Below are positions 1-7,419 of a stretch of DNA of 44,750 nucleotides, in pieces; within the stretch, counting starts at the first letter, position 1; the number at the start of each line of letters is the position of its first letter. Location: assembly GCA_913052445.1 (NCBI GenBank), contig CAJXDP010000012.1:1-44750 (forward strand). The letters are read 5' to 3'. A program made the position numbers and the translations under genes. This stretch comes from an uncultured Formosa sp. (GTDB taxonomy: Bacteria; Bacteroidota; Bacteroidia; Flavobacteriales; Flavobacteriaceae). The notes below the pieces were generated by a model. It was not told the origin of the DNA and searched no databases. It saw nothing but the letters and a program-made list of their open reading frames with translations.

Positions 1-398
1 ATTTTACATCAAAATCTAATGTTACTCATTCTGTTTCAACAGCTCTGAGTTATAAACTAGATGGTTTTCAATTTGCGTTAGGTTGGAAATGGCAAACAGG
101 CAAGCCATATACTATTGCAAAAGAAAGTAGTGATGGATTAGAATTTAATGATGGTATTAATACTGGTAAATTACGTATTTATCATCGTCTTGATTTTTCT
201 TCTACATATAATTTTAAAATATCTAAGCGCAATAAATTAAGAGGTAAAGTTGGACTATCAGTTAGAAACTTTTCCAATAGAAAGAACTTAATTAGTAAAG
301 AATACATAGGTAATAACAGTTTAGAGGATCCAATAGAATTAATGGAGAAGTTTTCTATTGGAATTACACCAAACCTTATGTTTAGACTCTATTGGTAA
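1..398 (+). CDS. TonB-dependent receptor, C-terminal fragment
   Basis: An open frame runs in from the left edge (first full codon at position 3) and stops with TAA at 396-398, giving about 131 residues. The fragment alternates short polar turns with amphipathic strands, as in an outer-membrane beta-barrel. It ends in ...MFRLYW, a terminal aromatic residue typical of barrels recognised by the BAM machinery. The 'GITPN-MFR' ending resembles Bacteroidota TonB-dependent receptors that carry an N-terminal carboxypeptidase-regulatory domain. Such receptors import large or scarce substrates across the outer membrane using TonB-ExbBD energy. The plug domain and any SusD partner would lie to the left, so the substrate cannot be judged. 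The assignment to an outer-membrane barrel is fairly safe; the exact receptor family is inference. Confidence 0.65.
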   Translation, partial: FTSKSNVTHSVSTALSYKLDGFQFALGWKWQTGKPYTIAKESSDGLEFNDGINTGKLRIYHRLDFSSTYNFKISKRNKLRGKVGLSVRNFSNRKNLISKEYIGNNSLEDPIELMEKFSIGITPNLMFRLYW

Positions 399-422
399 AA
401 TAGAAGCTTTTAATAATGTTCG

Positions 423-436
423 AACTTTCGAAAGTT
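423..436. repeat. 14-bp perfect palindrome between convergent genes
   Basis: AACTTTCGAAAGTT is a perfect palindrome with no loop. It lies in the 52 bases between the stop codons of the rightward receptor gene and the leftward DUF2490 gene. It could be part of a weak bidirectional terminator or a protein-binding site. There is no T-run right next to it, so the terminator reading is weak. Confidence 0.35.
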
Positions 437-450
437 TGGGTCCACTGAAT

Positions 451-1125
451 TTAAAAATTGATAAATGTTATCAAATTAAATTGGTCACGGCTAGAAGCTT
501 CAAAAAGTTGATTCATATAACCAGCTTCTATACGAATCTGTTTATTTAATTGATATCCAACGCCCCCATATACACGGTTGCGATCAAAAACAGTACTATT
601 GGTATTTAAAAACACTTCATTATAGGCAGAAAGGTATAGTTTAGACTGACCGTCTTCAACCTTGATCAACGGGAACTTAGCAGCCAAAAAGTAACGCAAA
701 CGCATTTTAAAATCTTCTTCTACAAAACGTTGCTCAAATCTATAACGATGGGTTAATGATACTATTCCAATTTGATCCTTTGAAGTAAACTGCTGAAATA
801 TTCGGTGTTCATTAACATCTGTTTTTTCTTGTGTTTGTGGGATATAATTTTCTGAAAAAATATATCCATAACCTAAGAGCAAATTGTGATTGTTTTCGGA
901 TAGATTATAGCCAATCCCAGTACGAAGTAAGAGTTGTTCTAGATCTCCTACAGCATCATAGTTTCGGTATTGGACTTCATTGTGAATATTCCATTTACTA
1001 TTTAGCTTTTTATTTCCGATATAAATAAGCCAATTACCAAAATCACTCTCTTGAGAAACCGTGATAGTAGGCATCATTAACGCGCATGCTAATACTGCCA
1101 TTAAGAGGTTTGATTTTTTATGCAT
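451..1125 (-). CDS. DUF2490 outer-membrane barrel protein
   Basis: The 224-residue protein has a Sec signal peptide (MHKK, then a hydrophobic stretch, then an alanine/valine-rich cleavage area before QESDFG). The mature part opens with the DUF2490 hallmark G-W-x-Y-x-G followed by 'W..H.E.QYR' and repeated amphipathic strands ending in an aromatic residue (...FINF). DUF2490 proteins are predicted outer-membrane beta-barrels of unknown function. The ATG at 1123-1125 lies inside the end of the carbonic anhydrase gene (8-base overlap), so the two are one transcript and probably translationally coupled. That arrangement suggests, but does not prove, a role in letting bicarbonate or CO2 reach a periplasmic or inner-membrane system. 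No enzymatic motif is visible. Confidence 0.75.
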   Translation of the reverse strand: MHKKSNLLMAVLACALMMPTITVSQESDFGNWLIYIGNKKLNSKWNIHNEVQYRNYDAVGDLEQLLLRTGIGYNLSENNHNLLLGYGYIFSENYIPQTQEKTDVNEHRIFQQFTSKDQIGIVSLTHRYRFEQRFVEEDFKMRLRYFLAAKFPLIKVEDGQSKLYLSAYNEVFLNTNSTVFDRNRVYGGVGYQLNKQIRIEAGYMNQLFEASSRDQFNLITFINF

Positions 1126-1747
1126 AAAAAGTCACCTTACCATTGGCGATGTCATACATCCCGCCTATTATTATTAGATCTCCACTTGATTCCATTTCTT
1201 TAAGAATTTCACTCTTATTGCGAATATCATTTAAAGTCATTTCTACATTTTTAGTAGCTACAGAATTAACGAAATTAATGTTAGATGAATTTCTCATAGT
1301 TTCATCTACAGGCAGTTCTACTGCATATACTGCGGGCTCAATTTTATTGATAAGAGCTGTTAAATTTCCCATGCGAGCATGATCACAGGCGCCTTTTACG
1401 GCTCCACAAGCTGTATGTCCAAGAACGACTAATACTTTTGTTCCGGCTAATTTACAAGCAAATTCCATACTCCCTAAAATATCTTCATTGACAAAATTAC
1501 CAGCAATTCGAATACTAAACAAGTCACCAATACCTTGGTCAAAAACATGCTCTGCTGATACACGAGAATCTATACAATGTAGGACAGTAGCAAAGGGGTA
1601 TTGACCTGTACTTGTAGCATCTACTTGTGCGTTTAAATCTCTAGAAATTTGAGAAGCATTGATAAATCGTTTATTTCCATCTTTTAAGGCTTGTAATGAC
1701 GATTCTGGTGTCATGACTGCTTGTGTTTCTTTTGTATGTGCTTTCAT
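1118..1747 (-). CDS. Beta-class carbonic anhydrase
   Basis: The 209-residue enzyme interconverts CO2 and bicarbonate using Zn2+. The zinc ligands and catalytic dyad are visible: C58-x-D60-x-R62 in 'HCIDSR', and H111-x2-C114 in 'GHTACGAV'. The conserved 'GIGDLFSIRIAGN' segment lies between them. Length and motifs fit a complete type I beta enzyme. No signal peptide is visible, so it is probably cytoplasmic. Its last codons overlap the start of the DUF2490 barrel gene. A SulP transporter that could supply bicarbonate lies 5.7 kb away. Marine flavobacteria are known to use such SulP/carbonic anhydrase sets to feed anaplerotic carboxylation; applying that here is inference. Confidence 0.93.
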   Translation of the reverse strand: MKAHTKETQAVMTPESSLQALKDGNKRFINASQISRDLNAQVDATSTGQYPFATVLHCIDSRVSAEHVFDQGIGDLFSIRIAGNFVNEDILGSMEFACKLAGTKVLVVLGHTACGAVKGACDHARMGNLTALINKIEPAVYAVELPVDETMRNSSNINFVNSVATKNVEMTLNDIRNKSEILKEMESSGDLIIIGGMYDIANGKVTFYA

Positions 1748-1792
1748 TATTACTTGATTTGGTCTAAATAATATTAATTTTTGATAAGTATA

Positions 1793-1842
1793 AAAATAAA
1801 AAGAATTAATTATTTTTTAAAATAATTAATTCTTTTTATTTT
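1793..1842 (-). terminator. Very long AT-only hairpin terminator after VF530 gene
   Basis: The region is a perfect inverted repeat with 24-base arms (1793-1816 and 1819-1842) around a TT loop. Only one of the 24 pairs is G-C. On the minus strand it follows the VF530 coding end, and its second arm ends in a T-rich run, as expected for an intrinsic terminator. The VF530 stop codon (1836-1838) lies inside the arm. The hairpin sits about 45 bases upstream of the carbonic anhydrase start, insulating it from the rhlE-VF530 unit. Confidence 0.7.
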
Positions 1843-2057
1843 GAAGTCAGCCAACTCAAGTAAAGATTTTCTACTTTAGTACGTGCCCATGGAGTTCTTC
1901 TCAAGAACTTAAGACTGGATTTCAAAGTTGGATTACTAGTAAAGCAACGGATGTTTATTTTTTCGCCAAGTTGATCCCAGCCATAATGAGCTTGAAGAGC
2001 AACCAGTATTTGCTCAAGTTTAACACCATGTAAAGGATTGTTTGGTTGAGATTCCAT
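1836..2057 (-). CDS. VF530 family (DUF2132) small protein
   Basis: The 73-residue protein matches the VF530/DUF2132 pattern throughout: '[46 protein letters not shown]'. The family is small, helical and rich in conserved aromatic and basic residues, and has been described as DNA-binding-like. No catalytic role is known. The ATG lies 5 bases after the RhlE stop on the same strand, so it is almost certainly co-transcribed with rhlE. A nucleic-acid function would fit the RNA helicase neighbour but is inference. Confidence 0.85.
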   Translation of the reverse strand: MESQPNNPLHGVKLEQILVALQAHYGWDQLGEKINIRCFTSNPTLKSSLKFLRRTPWARTKVENLYLSWLTSK

Positions 2058-2062
2058 AAAAA

Positions 2063-3322
2063 TTATCGGCGGCGGTTATGATTCGATCGGTTACCTCCAC
2101 TTGCAGAACCTGTCCGTTTGTTACTTGGACGCGATCCGCCTCTTTGTTGACGACCACCACCTTGTTTAGGTGGGACTGTAGATGCATTTGGATCTGGCTC
2201 AAAACCTTCTACAATCTCTTTCTTAAAACGCTGTTTAGTCAACTTTTCTATAGAAACTAAATAAGAAGTTTCTTCTGCACAAACTAATGATAAAGCAACT
2301 CCATTAGCACCTGCCCTTCCAGTACGTCCGATACGATGAACATAATCCTCTGGAATATTTGGCAGCTCATAATTTACTACATGCGGCAATAATGGAATAT
2401 CCAAACCACGAGCGGCGATATCGGTTGCTACCAATACTCGAACCTCATGATTTTTAAAACCTGCTAAAGCTCGTGTCCTAGCTCCTTGACTTTTGTTACC
2501 ATGAATAGCCATCGCAGAAATACGCGCACTTTCTAGTTTCTTACAAAGGTTGTTAGCTCCGTGTTTGGTACGGGTAAATACCAAAACTTGTTGCCATTTT
2601 CCATCTTGAATTAATTTTATGAGAAGACTAGTCTTTTTTTCTTTAGCTACCCGATATATTTGTTGAGTGATTGCTTCTACAGTTGTATTTTCTGGGGTAG
2701 CCTCGACAAGCGTTGGGCGTAGTAAAATAGTTTGTGCTAAGCTTTTAATTTCTCTAGAAAACGTGGCTGAAAACATTAAGTTTTGACGTCTCGAAGGAAT
2801 CAAGGATCTTATTTTGTCAATATCTCGTTTAAATCCCATATCTAACATACGATCAGCTTCATCAAGTACAAATATTTCTACTTTTGATAAAGATAAATGT
2901 CCTTGATTTTCTAAATCAATCAATCTACCTGGAGTAGCCACTAAAACATCAACTCCGTTTCGTAGTTGTTTAATTTGTGGGTTTTGATTTACACCACCAA
3001 ATATAACAGCAGCACGAAGATCTAAAAACTTACTGTAATGCTTTACATTCGTAAATACTTGATCTGCTAGTTCTCTAGTTGGCGTCAAAACTAATGCGCG
3101 AACAGGTCGACGATGTTTGATGGGGTTTTTAGACAATATTTGCAACATTGGCAAGGTAAACCCCGCCGTCTTACCAGTCCCTGTTTGGGCAGAGGCTAAT
3201 ACATCCAAGCCTTCTAGGATTGGAGGAATTGCTTTTTGTTGGATAGGGGAAGGTGTTTCGTAGCCCTGTAAACGGACTGCTTTGAGAAGGGCTTCTATAA
3301 GTCCTAGGGATTGAAATGTCAT
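2063..3322 (-). CDS. rhlE: DEAD-box ATP-dependent RNA helicase, RhlE type
   Basis: This 419-residue protein unwinds or remodels RNA with ATP in the cytoplasm. It shows the Q motif near residues 21-29 (YETPSPIQ), motif I AQTGTGKT at 45-52, PTRELA, TPGR, motif II DEAD at 155-158, SAT, ARGLDIP and [10 protein letters not shown]. After the two RecA-like domains comes a basic, Gly/Arg/Asn/Ser-rich tail of about 50 residues, typical of RhlE proteins and likely to bind RNA nonspecifically. The ATG start gives the expected MTFQSLGL opening. It is followed 5 bases later by the VF530 gene. A -7 box lies about 50 bases upstream. Confidence 0.95.
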   Translation of the reverse strand: MTFQSLGLIEALLKAVRLQGYETPSPIQQKAIPPILEGLDVLASAQTGTGKTAGFTLPMLQILSKNPIKHRRPVRALVLTPTRELADQVFTNVKHYSKFLDLRAAVIFGGVNQNPQIKQLRNGVDVLVATPGRLIDLENQGHLSLSKVEIFVLDEADRMLDMGFKRDIDKIRSLIPSRRQNLMFSATFSREIKSLAQTILLRPTLVEATPENTTVEAITQQIYRVAKEKKTSLLIKLIQDGKWQQVLVFTRTKHGANNLCKKLESARISAMAIHGNKSQGARTRALAGFKNHEVRVLVATDIAARGLDIPLLPHVVNYELPNIPEDYVHRIGRTGRAGANGVALSLVCAEETSYLVSIEKLTKQRFKKEIVEGFEPDPNASTVPPKQGGGRQQRGGSRPSNKRTGSASGGNRSNHNRRR

Positions 3323-3374
3323 ACTTTATGTTTTGAGAATGATAGTAAACAATAGCTCATTCTTAACTCTGGCA

Positions 3375-3382
3375 CAAAGGTA
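3375..3382 (-). promoter_or_regulatory. Bacteroidota -7 box (TACCTTTG) for rhlE
   Basis: On the minus strand the bases read TACCTTTG, an exact match to the -7 consensus TAnnTTTG used by the Bacteroidota housekeeping sigma factor. It lies 52 bases upstream of the rhlE ATG. No TTG box is seen at the expected distance, so only the -7 half is supported. Confidence 0.5.
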
Positions 3383-3400
3383 CGTCTTATTTTAGCTAAC

Positions 3401-4159
3401 TTAACGCGTAAACACCAATTTAGTATCAGTAGATAAATTAGCATCATACCCATATCCTTTAATAGCAAAATCTTTTAAGCCTTCGATTGTTTCAATAGAA
3501 TTTTCAATAATAAAACGAGTCATATAACCTCTTGCAAGTTTTGCAAAAATTGCAATGGTTTTATATTGGTCATTTTTGAATTCTTTGAAATCTACATGAA
3601 CAACCGGCTCTTTTAAAAGCTTAACGTCTATAACCTTAAAATATTCCTGACTCGCTAAGTTGACAAACAACTCTCCTTCTTTTAAATCGTCATTTAAAGC
3701 TTTAGTTACTTTTTTACGCCAGAATTCATACAAGTTTTTGGAATTTTCTACCGGAAACTTAGTCCCCATTTCTAGACGATAAGGCTGCACTAAATCCAAA
3801 GGTTTTAAAACCCCGTATAATCCTGATAAAACACGTACTGTATTTTGTAAGTTTTTTAGTTTTGATTCTTGAATTGTATAAGCATCTAAACCACGATATA
3901 CATCGCCGCTAAAAGCATAGATAGCAGGACGAGAATTTTTTGAAGTAAAAGGAAGACTCCAAGTCTGGTTGCGCTCATAATTGAGTTGACCCAAATTAGG
4001 AGAAATATGCATGAGTTCAGAAAGGTCTTTAGCAGATTTCTTTTTTAATAAATCATTTAACTGCTGAGCCTCGCTCAAAAAAGAACTTTCTGTACTAAAA
4101 GAGGTTGGTAATTCACTCTCATAGTTTAATGATTTGGCAGGTGAGATGACTAGTTTCAT
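3401..4159 (-). CDS. yaaA: YaaA/DUF328 peroxide-stress protein
   Basis: The 252-residue protein matches YaaA from the opening [12 protein letters not shown] to the end. It contains the conserved '[11 protein letters not shown]', '[23 protein letters not shown]' and '[11 protein letters not shown]' blocks. In E. coli YaaA limits intracellular unincorporated iron and oxidative DNA damage during peroxide stress, and its fold binds DNA. I chose the ATG at 4157-4159. An upstream in-frame TTG (4166-4168) would add only three residues and would sit almost on the predicted transcription start. A full -33/-7 promoter lies just upstream. It precedes rhlE with a 78-base gap. Confidence 0.93.
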   Translation of the reverse strand: [252 protein letters not shown]

Positions 4160-4176
4160 GGAATACAATTATAATC

Positions 4177-4208
4177 CAAAGTTAATAAGTAAGCATGAAC
4201 AGTCAAAA
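4177..4208 (-). promoter_or_regulatory. Bacteroidota promoter (-33 TTTTG / -7 TAACTTTG) for yaaA
   Basis: The minus strand carries TTTTG ending at 4204, then 19 bases, then TAACTTTG (4184 down to 4177). This matches both halves of the Bacteroidota sigma consensus (TTTG at -33, TAnnTTTG at -7). It places the transcript start about 10 bases before the yaaA ATG, supporting the ATG over the upstream TTG. Confidence 0.65.
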
Positions 4209-4224
4209 CAATCAGCTTAAAAAT

Positions 4225-5262
4225 TTAGTCTTGAATTAAATGATTAGAATAGGTTTGCCATTTCTCAATACAAGTTTGCATGTCCATTGGCATTTCAGTT
4301 GTAAAGGACATTTTTTCTTTGGTTTTTGGATGCACAAAACCTAATGTTTTGGCATGCAAAGCTTGACGCGGCAAGGTTTTAAAACAGTTATCTACAAACT
4401 GCTTATATTTAGTAAATGTGGTTCCTTTTAGTATGCGTTCTCCTCCATAACGTTCATCGTTAAAAAGGGTATGCCCTATGTGCTTCATATGCACGCGTAT
4501 TTGATGGGTACGTCCTGTTTCTAAGCGACATGAAACAAGAGTTACATAACCCAGTCGCTGAATAACTTTATAATGGGTGACTGCAGGCTTCCCTTTTTCA
4601 GACTCATCATCTAAATATACTGTATTTTGCAATCTATTTTTGGGGTGACGACCAATATTACCTTCAATAATTCCTTCATCTAAATCAATATTACCCCAAA
4701 CGAGTGCTATGTATTCGCGCTCACTAGTTTTCGCTTTAAATTGGGCTGACAAATGAGCCATTGCAAGTTCCGTTTTGGCTACCACAAGTAACCCACTCGT
4801 ATCTTTATCAATACGATGAACTAAACCAGGCCGGTTACTGCTGTTATTTGGTAAGTTTTCAAAATGAAATGTAAGAGCATTAATCAGCGTTCCTGAGTAG
4901 TTTCCATGACCGGGATGAACAACCATACCTGGTGCTTTGTTTACTACCAATAAGTCATCATCTTCGTAAACAATATCAATTGGAATATCTTCAGGAACAA
5001 GTAAGTTTTCATAGGGAGGATACTCAAATAGAACTCGAATCTGATCAAAAGGTTTAACCTTATAATTTGACTTCACAGCGACGTCATTAACAAAAATACT
5101 ACCACCTTTAGCAGCTGCTTGAATTTTATTTCGAGTTGCATTTTCAACAAAATTCATAAGATACTTGTCTATTCTCAACGGCTGCTGTCCTTTTTCGACT
5201 GTAAAAGCATAGTGTTGATGCAGTTCAATAGCAGTTTCTGAAAATTCGTTTGATTGTTTCAT
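4225..5262 (-). CDS. rluD: RluD-family 23S rRNA pseudouridine synthase
   Basis: The 345-residue enzyme isomerises uridine to pseudouridine in 23S rRNA helix 69 (RluD-type activity). An N-terminal S4 RNA-binding domain spans about residues 28-85 ('RIDKYLMNFVENATRNKIQ..AKGGSIFVN'). It is followed by the RluA/RluD catalytic domain with 'VVNKAPGMVVHPGHGNYSGTL' and the signature HRIDKDTSG, in which D152 is the expected catalytic aspartate. The 'TGRTHQIRVHMKHIGH' block is also present. Which uridines are targeted cannot be read from sequence. It sits 9 bases after the PASTA gene on the same strand, so the two are probably co-transcribed. Confidence 0.93.
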   Translation of the reverse strand: MKQSNEFSETAIELHQHYAFTVEKGQQPLRIDKYLMNFVENATRNKIQAAAKGGSIFVNDVAVKSNYKVKPFDQIRVLFEYPPYENLLVPEDIPIDIVYEDDDLLVVNKAPGMVVHPGHGNYSGTLINALTFHFENLPNNSSNRPGLVHRIDKDTSGLLVVAKTELAMAHLSAQFKAKTSEREYIALVWGNIDLDEGIIEGNIGRHPKNRLQNTVYLDDESEKGKPAVTHYKVIQRLGYVTLVSCRLETGRTHQIRVHMKHIGHTLFNDERYGGERILKGTTFTKYKQFVDNCFKTLPRQALHAKTLGFVHPKTKEKMSFTTEMPMDMQTCIEKWQTYSNHLIQD

Positions 5263-5271
5263 TGTTAGTAA

Positions 5272-5826
5272 TTACTTTCTAATACCATTTCCTAAGACAA
5301 GGTCGATCTTCGAAGTTTTTTGAAGCATAGTACCTGCTTTAATGATTTGGCCTTTATATCGTATTTCTAAAACTTCATCTTTACCTAAGTCGTCTTCATA
5401 AGTTAATATCCCTATTTGAAAACCTAAAGCTTCCAAGGTTGGTTTAGTTTGACGAAAGGTACGTCTAATCACATCAGGAACTGCAAAATATCGATAGCCA
5501 GAAGGATTAATAATTAAATATATTTTTCGATCTTGCTTCACCTGACTTCCAGCCAAAGGATCTTGTTCAACAACTGCCCCTTTTGGATATCTAGGATTGT
5601 AATTTGAAGAATCTTGAACTTCGCTTCTAAGACTATTTTCCTGAAGAAGCGTCTGGGCGACTTGATAAGATTTACCCGTCAGAACAGGGACAGATACAAA
5701 TAAGCCGTGATTGGTATATGTTTTAAGCCATTTTAAAAATAAAAACCCAAAAACAAGGAGGACAATTAATGCATAAATTAATTGCTTAATAAAGGATTTA
5801 CTAAATAAGAATTTAATGAAATTCAT
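5272..5826 (-). CDS. Membrane-anchored PASTA-domain protein
   Basis: The 184-residue protein has a short cytoplasmic N-terminus, one transmembrane segment (about residues 9-30, 'LIYALIVLLVFGFLFL') and two to three extracytoplasmic PASTA repeats. The first starts near 'VSVPVLTGKSYQVAQTLLQ', the second near 'FAVPDVIRRTFRQTKPTLEALGF'; each has the 'P.l.g....a...L...' pattern and a 'G..V..Q.P..G..V' turn. PASTA domains can bind peptidoglycan or muropeptides. There is no kinase or transpeptidase domain. I chose the ATG at 5824-5826. The longer frame from TTG 5859 is unlikely because a -7 box lies between the two starts. Divergent ddl encodes a peptidoglycan precursor enzyme, which fits a wall-related role, but that role is inference. 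Confidence 0.88.
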   Translation of the reverse strand: MNFIKFLFSKSFIKQLIYALIVLLVFGFLFLKWLKTYTNHGLFVSVPVLTGKSYQVAQTLLQENSLRSEVQDSSNYNPRYPKGAVVEQDPLAGSQVKQDRKIYLIINPSGYRYFAVPDVIRRTFRQTKPTLEALGFQIGILTYEDDLGKDEVLEIRYKGQIIKAGTMLQKTSKIDLVLGNGIRK

Positions 5827-5846
5827 GGATTTTTGAAATGAATTAA

Positions 5847-5854
5847 CAAAGTTA
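5847..5854 (-). promoter_or_regulatory. -7 box (TAACTTTG) for the PASTA-rluD unit
   Basis: On the minus strand this reads TAACTTTG, exactly TAnnTTTG, 20 bases before the chosen PASTA ATG. It lies downstream of the alternative TTG start at 5859, which argues against that longer reading. No clear -33 box is visible. Confidence 0.5.
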
Positions 5855-5970
5855 AACAAATAATTCTGTCATTAAAATCTTTAACTTATTAAGTTTTTAG
5901 TAAATATATTTTAGATCAAAATGAATTTGATTTAATTTAAAAGTAATATTTTTACTGTATAATAGTGTGA

Positions 5971-6954
5971 ATGAAAAAAAAAATAGCCATAATAATGGGC
6001 GGATATTCTAGTGAATATCTAATTTCTTTAAAAAGCGGAAGTGTTGTACACGAAAGTTTACCTACTAAACTCTATGACTCCTATTGCATTCATATTTTTA
6101 AAGATAAATGGGTCTATGTAAACAAAGACTTAGAAGAATTCCCTGTTGATAAATCAGATTTCAGTGTTAGCTTAGGTAAAACTAAAATTAAATTTGATTG
6201 TGTTTTTAATGCGATTCATGGAGCTCCTGGAGAAGACGGAACCATGCAAGCCTATTTCAAATTATTATCAATTCCTCATACAAGCTGTAATATGTACCAA
6301 GCAGCGCTTACCTTTAATAAAAGAGACTGCTTAAGTGCCCTAAAACCATATGGCATCATTAGTGCAAAATCTTATTTTTTAAATGCTGGAGACCCTGTAG
6401 ACTCTTCTGCAATTGAAGCAGCTGTTGGATTTCCATGTTTTGTAAAAGCTAATAAAGCTGGTAGCAGCTATGGAATTACGAAGGTATATTCAAAAAAGGA
6501 ACTGCCAAAGGCTATTGAATTAGCAATAAAACAAGATGATGAAATAATAATTGAATCTTTCTTAGACGGAAAAGAAGTTTCTGTAGGAGTAATCCGCTAC
6601 AAAGGAGAAGTAACTGTACTTCCAATTACCGAAATTATTTCAGATAATGATTTTTTTGATTATGAAGCAAAGTATTTAGGGAAATCCAAAGAAATTACTC
6701 CTGCTATAATAAGTGAAACACAAGCATCTGAAGTAAGAAAAGTTGCTAAAGATATTTATGAAATATTAAAATTAGATGGGTTTTCTAGAAGTGAGTTTAT
6801 TTTTAAAGATGGTAGACCACACCTTTTAGAGGTTAATACTATTCCAGGTTTCACTAGAGAAAGTATCTTGCCACAACAAGCTTTAAAAGCTGGAATCTCA
6901 TTATCGGACTTGTTTCATAACGCTATTGTAGAGGCACTGCAGAAAAATCATTAA
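5971..6954 (+). CDS. ddl: D-alanine--D-alanine ligase
   Basis: The 327-residue ATP-grasp enzyme joins two D-alanines for the peptidoglycan stem peptide in the cytoplasm. Visible family blocks are the opening 'IAIIMGGYSSEYLISLKSG', 'FNAIHGAPGEDGTMQAYF', 'PCFVKANKAGSSYGITKV' (ATP-binding lysine region), 'IIESFLDGKEVSVGV', 'DGFSRSEFIF' and the metal and substrate loop 'LLEVNTIPGFTRESILPQQA'. The usual HGxxGEDG motif reads HGAPGEDG. Length is normal for Ddl. It is followed 9 bases later by coaD, so the two are co-transcribed. The gene diverges from the PASTA-rluD unit. Confidence 0.96.
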   Translation: MKKKIAIIMGGYSSEYLISLKSGSVVHESLPTKLYDSYCIHIFKDKWVYVNKDLEEFPVDKSDFSVSLGKTKIKFDCVFNAIHGAPGEDGTMQAYFKLLSIPHTSCNMYQAALTFNKRDCLSALKPYGIISAKSYFLNAGDPVDSSAIEAAVGFPCFVKANKAGSSYGITKVYSKKELPKAIELAIKQDDEIIIESFLDGKEVSVGVIRYKGEVTVLPITEIISDNDFFDYEAKYLGKSKEITPAIISETQASEVRKVAKDIYEILKLDGFSRSEFIFKDGRPHLLEVNTIPGFTRESILPQQALKAGISLSDLFHNAIVEALQKNH

Positions 6955-6963
6955 CTTTACTTT

Positions 6964-7416
6964 ATGAAAAAAGCAATTTTTCCAGGATCCTTTGACCCAA
7001 TAACACTTGGCCACGTTGACGTCATTAATAGAGGCATAACCTTGTTTGATGAAGTAATTATAGCGATTGGGGAAAACTCTTCTAAAGATTATATGTTTTC
7101 TCTTAGAGAACGCATAAATTTTATTGAAAGTGCATTTAAGGATAATCCAAAAGTAAGAGTTATGAGTTATAGTGGTTTGACTATCGATTTCTGTAAAGAG
7201 GTAGAAGTTAATTTCATTCTAAGAGGCTTACGTAACCCTGCTGATTTTGAATTTGAAAAAGCCATAGCTCAAACTAATAGAAAGTTATCTACATTAGAAA
7301 CAGTTTTTCTATTAACGTCTGCTCAGACTTCTTTTATCTCATCTTCAATTGTAAGAGAAATTATTCGCTATAAAGGAGACTATAAAAAATTAGTCCCTAA
7401 TTCAGTTCATGTTTAA
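6964..7416 (+). CDS. coaD: Phosphopantetheine adenylyltransferase
   Basis: The 150-residue nucleotidyltransferase transfers AMP from ATP to 4'-phosphopantetheine, the penultimate step of coenzyme A synthesis. It has the T/HxGH nucleotide-binding motif (T14-L-G-H17 in 'GSFDPITLGHVDVI'), 'ILRGLRNPADFEFE' and the C-terminal 'SSSIVREI' motif that contacts ATP. Length is typical, at about 150-165 residues. Nine bases separate it from ddl. Its stop codon lies only 3 bases from the stop of the convergent SulP gene, leaving no room for a separate terminator. Confidence 0.96.
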   Translation: MKKAIFPGSFDPITLGHVDVINRGITLFDEVIIAIGENSSKDYMFSLRERINFIESAFKDNPKVRVMSYSGLTIDFCKEVEVNFILRGLRNPADFEFEKAIAQTNRKLSTLETVFLLTSAQTSFISSSIVREIIRYKGDYKKLVPNSVHV

Positions 7417-7419
7417 ATC

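Noticed and set aside
5827-5859. TTG start that would lengthen the PASTA protein by 11 residues
   Set aside because: A TAnnTTTG promoter box lies between it and the ATG, so the transcript would begin after the TTG.
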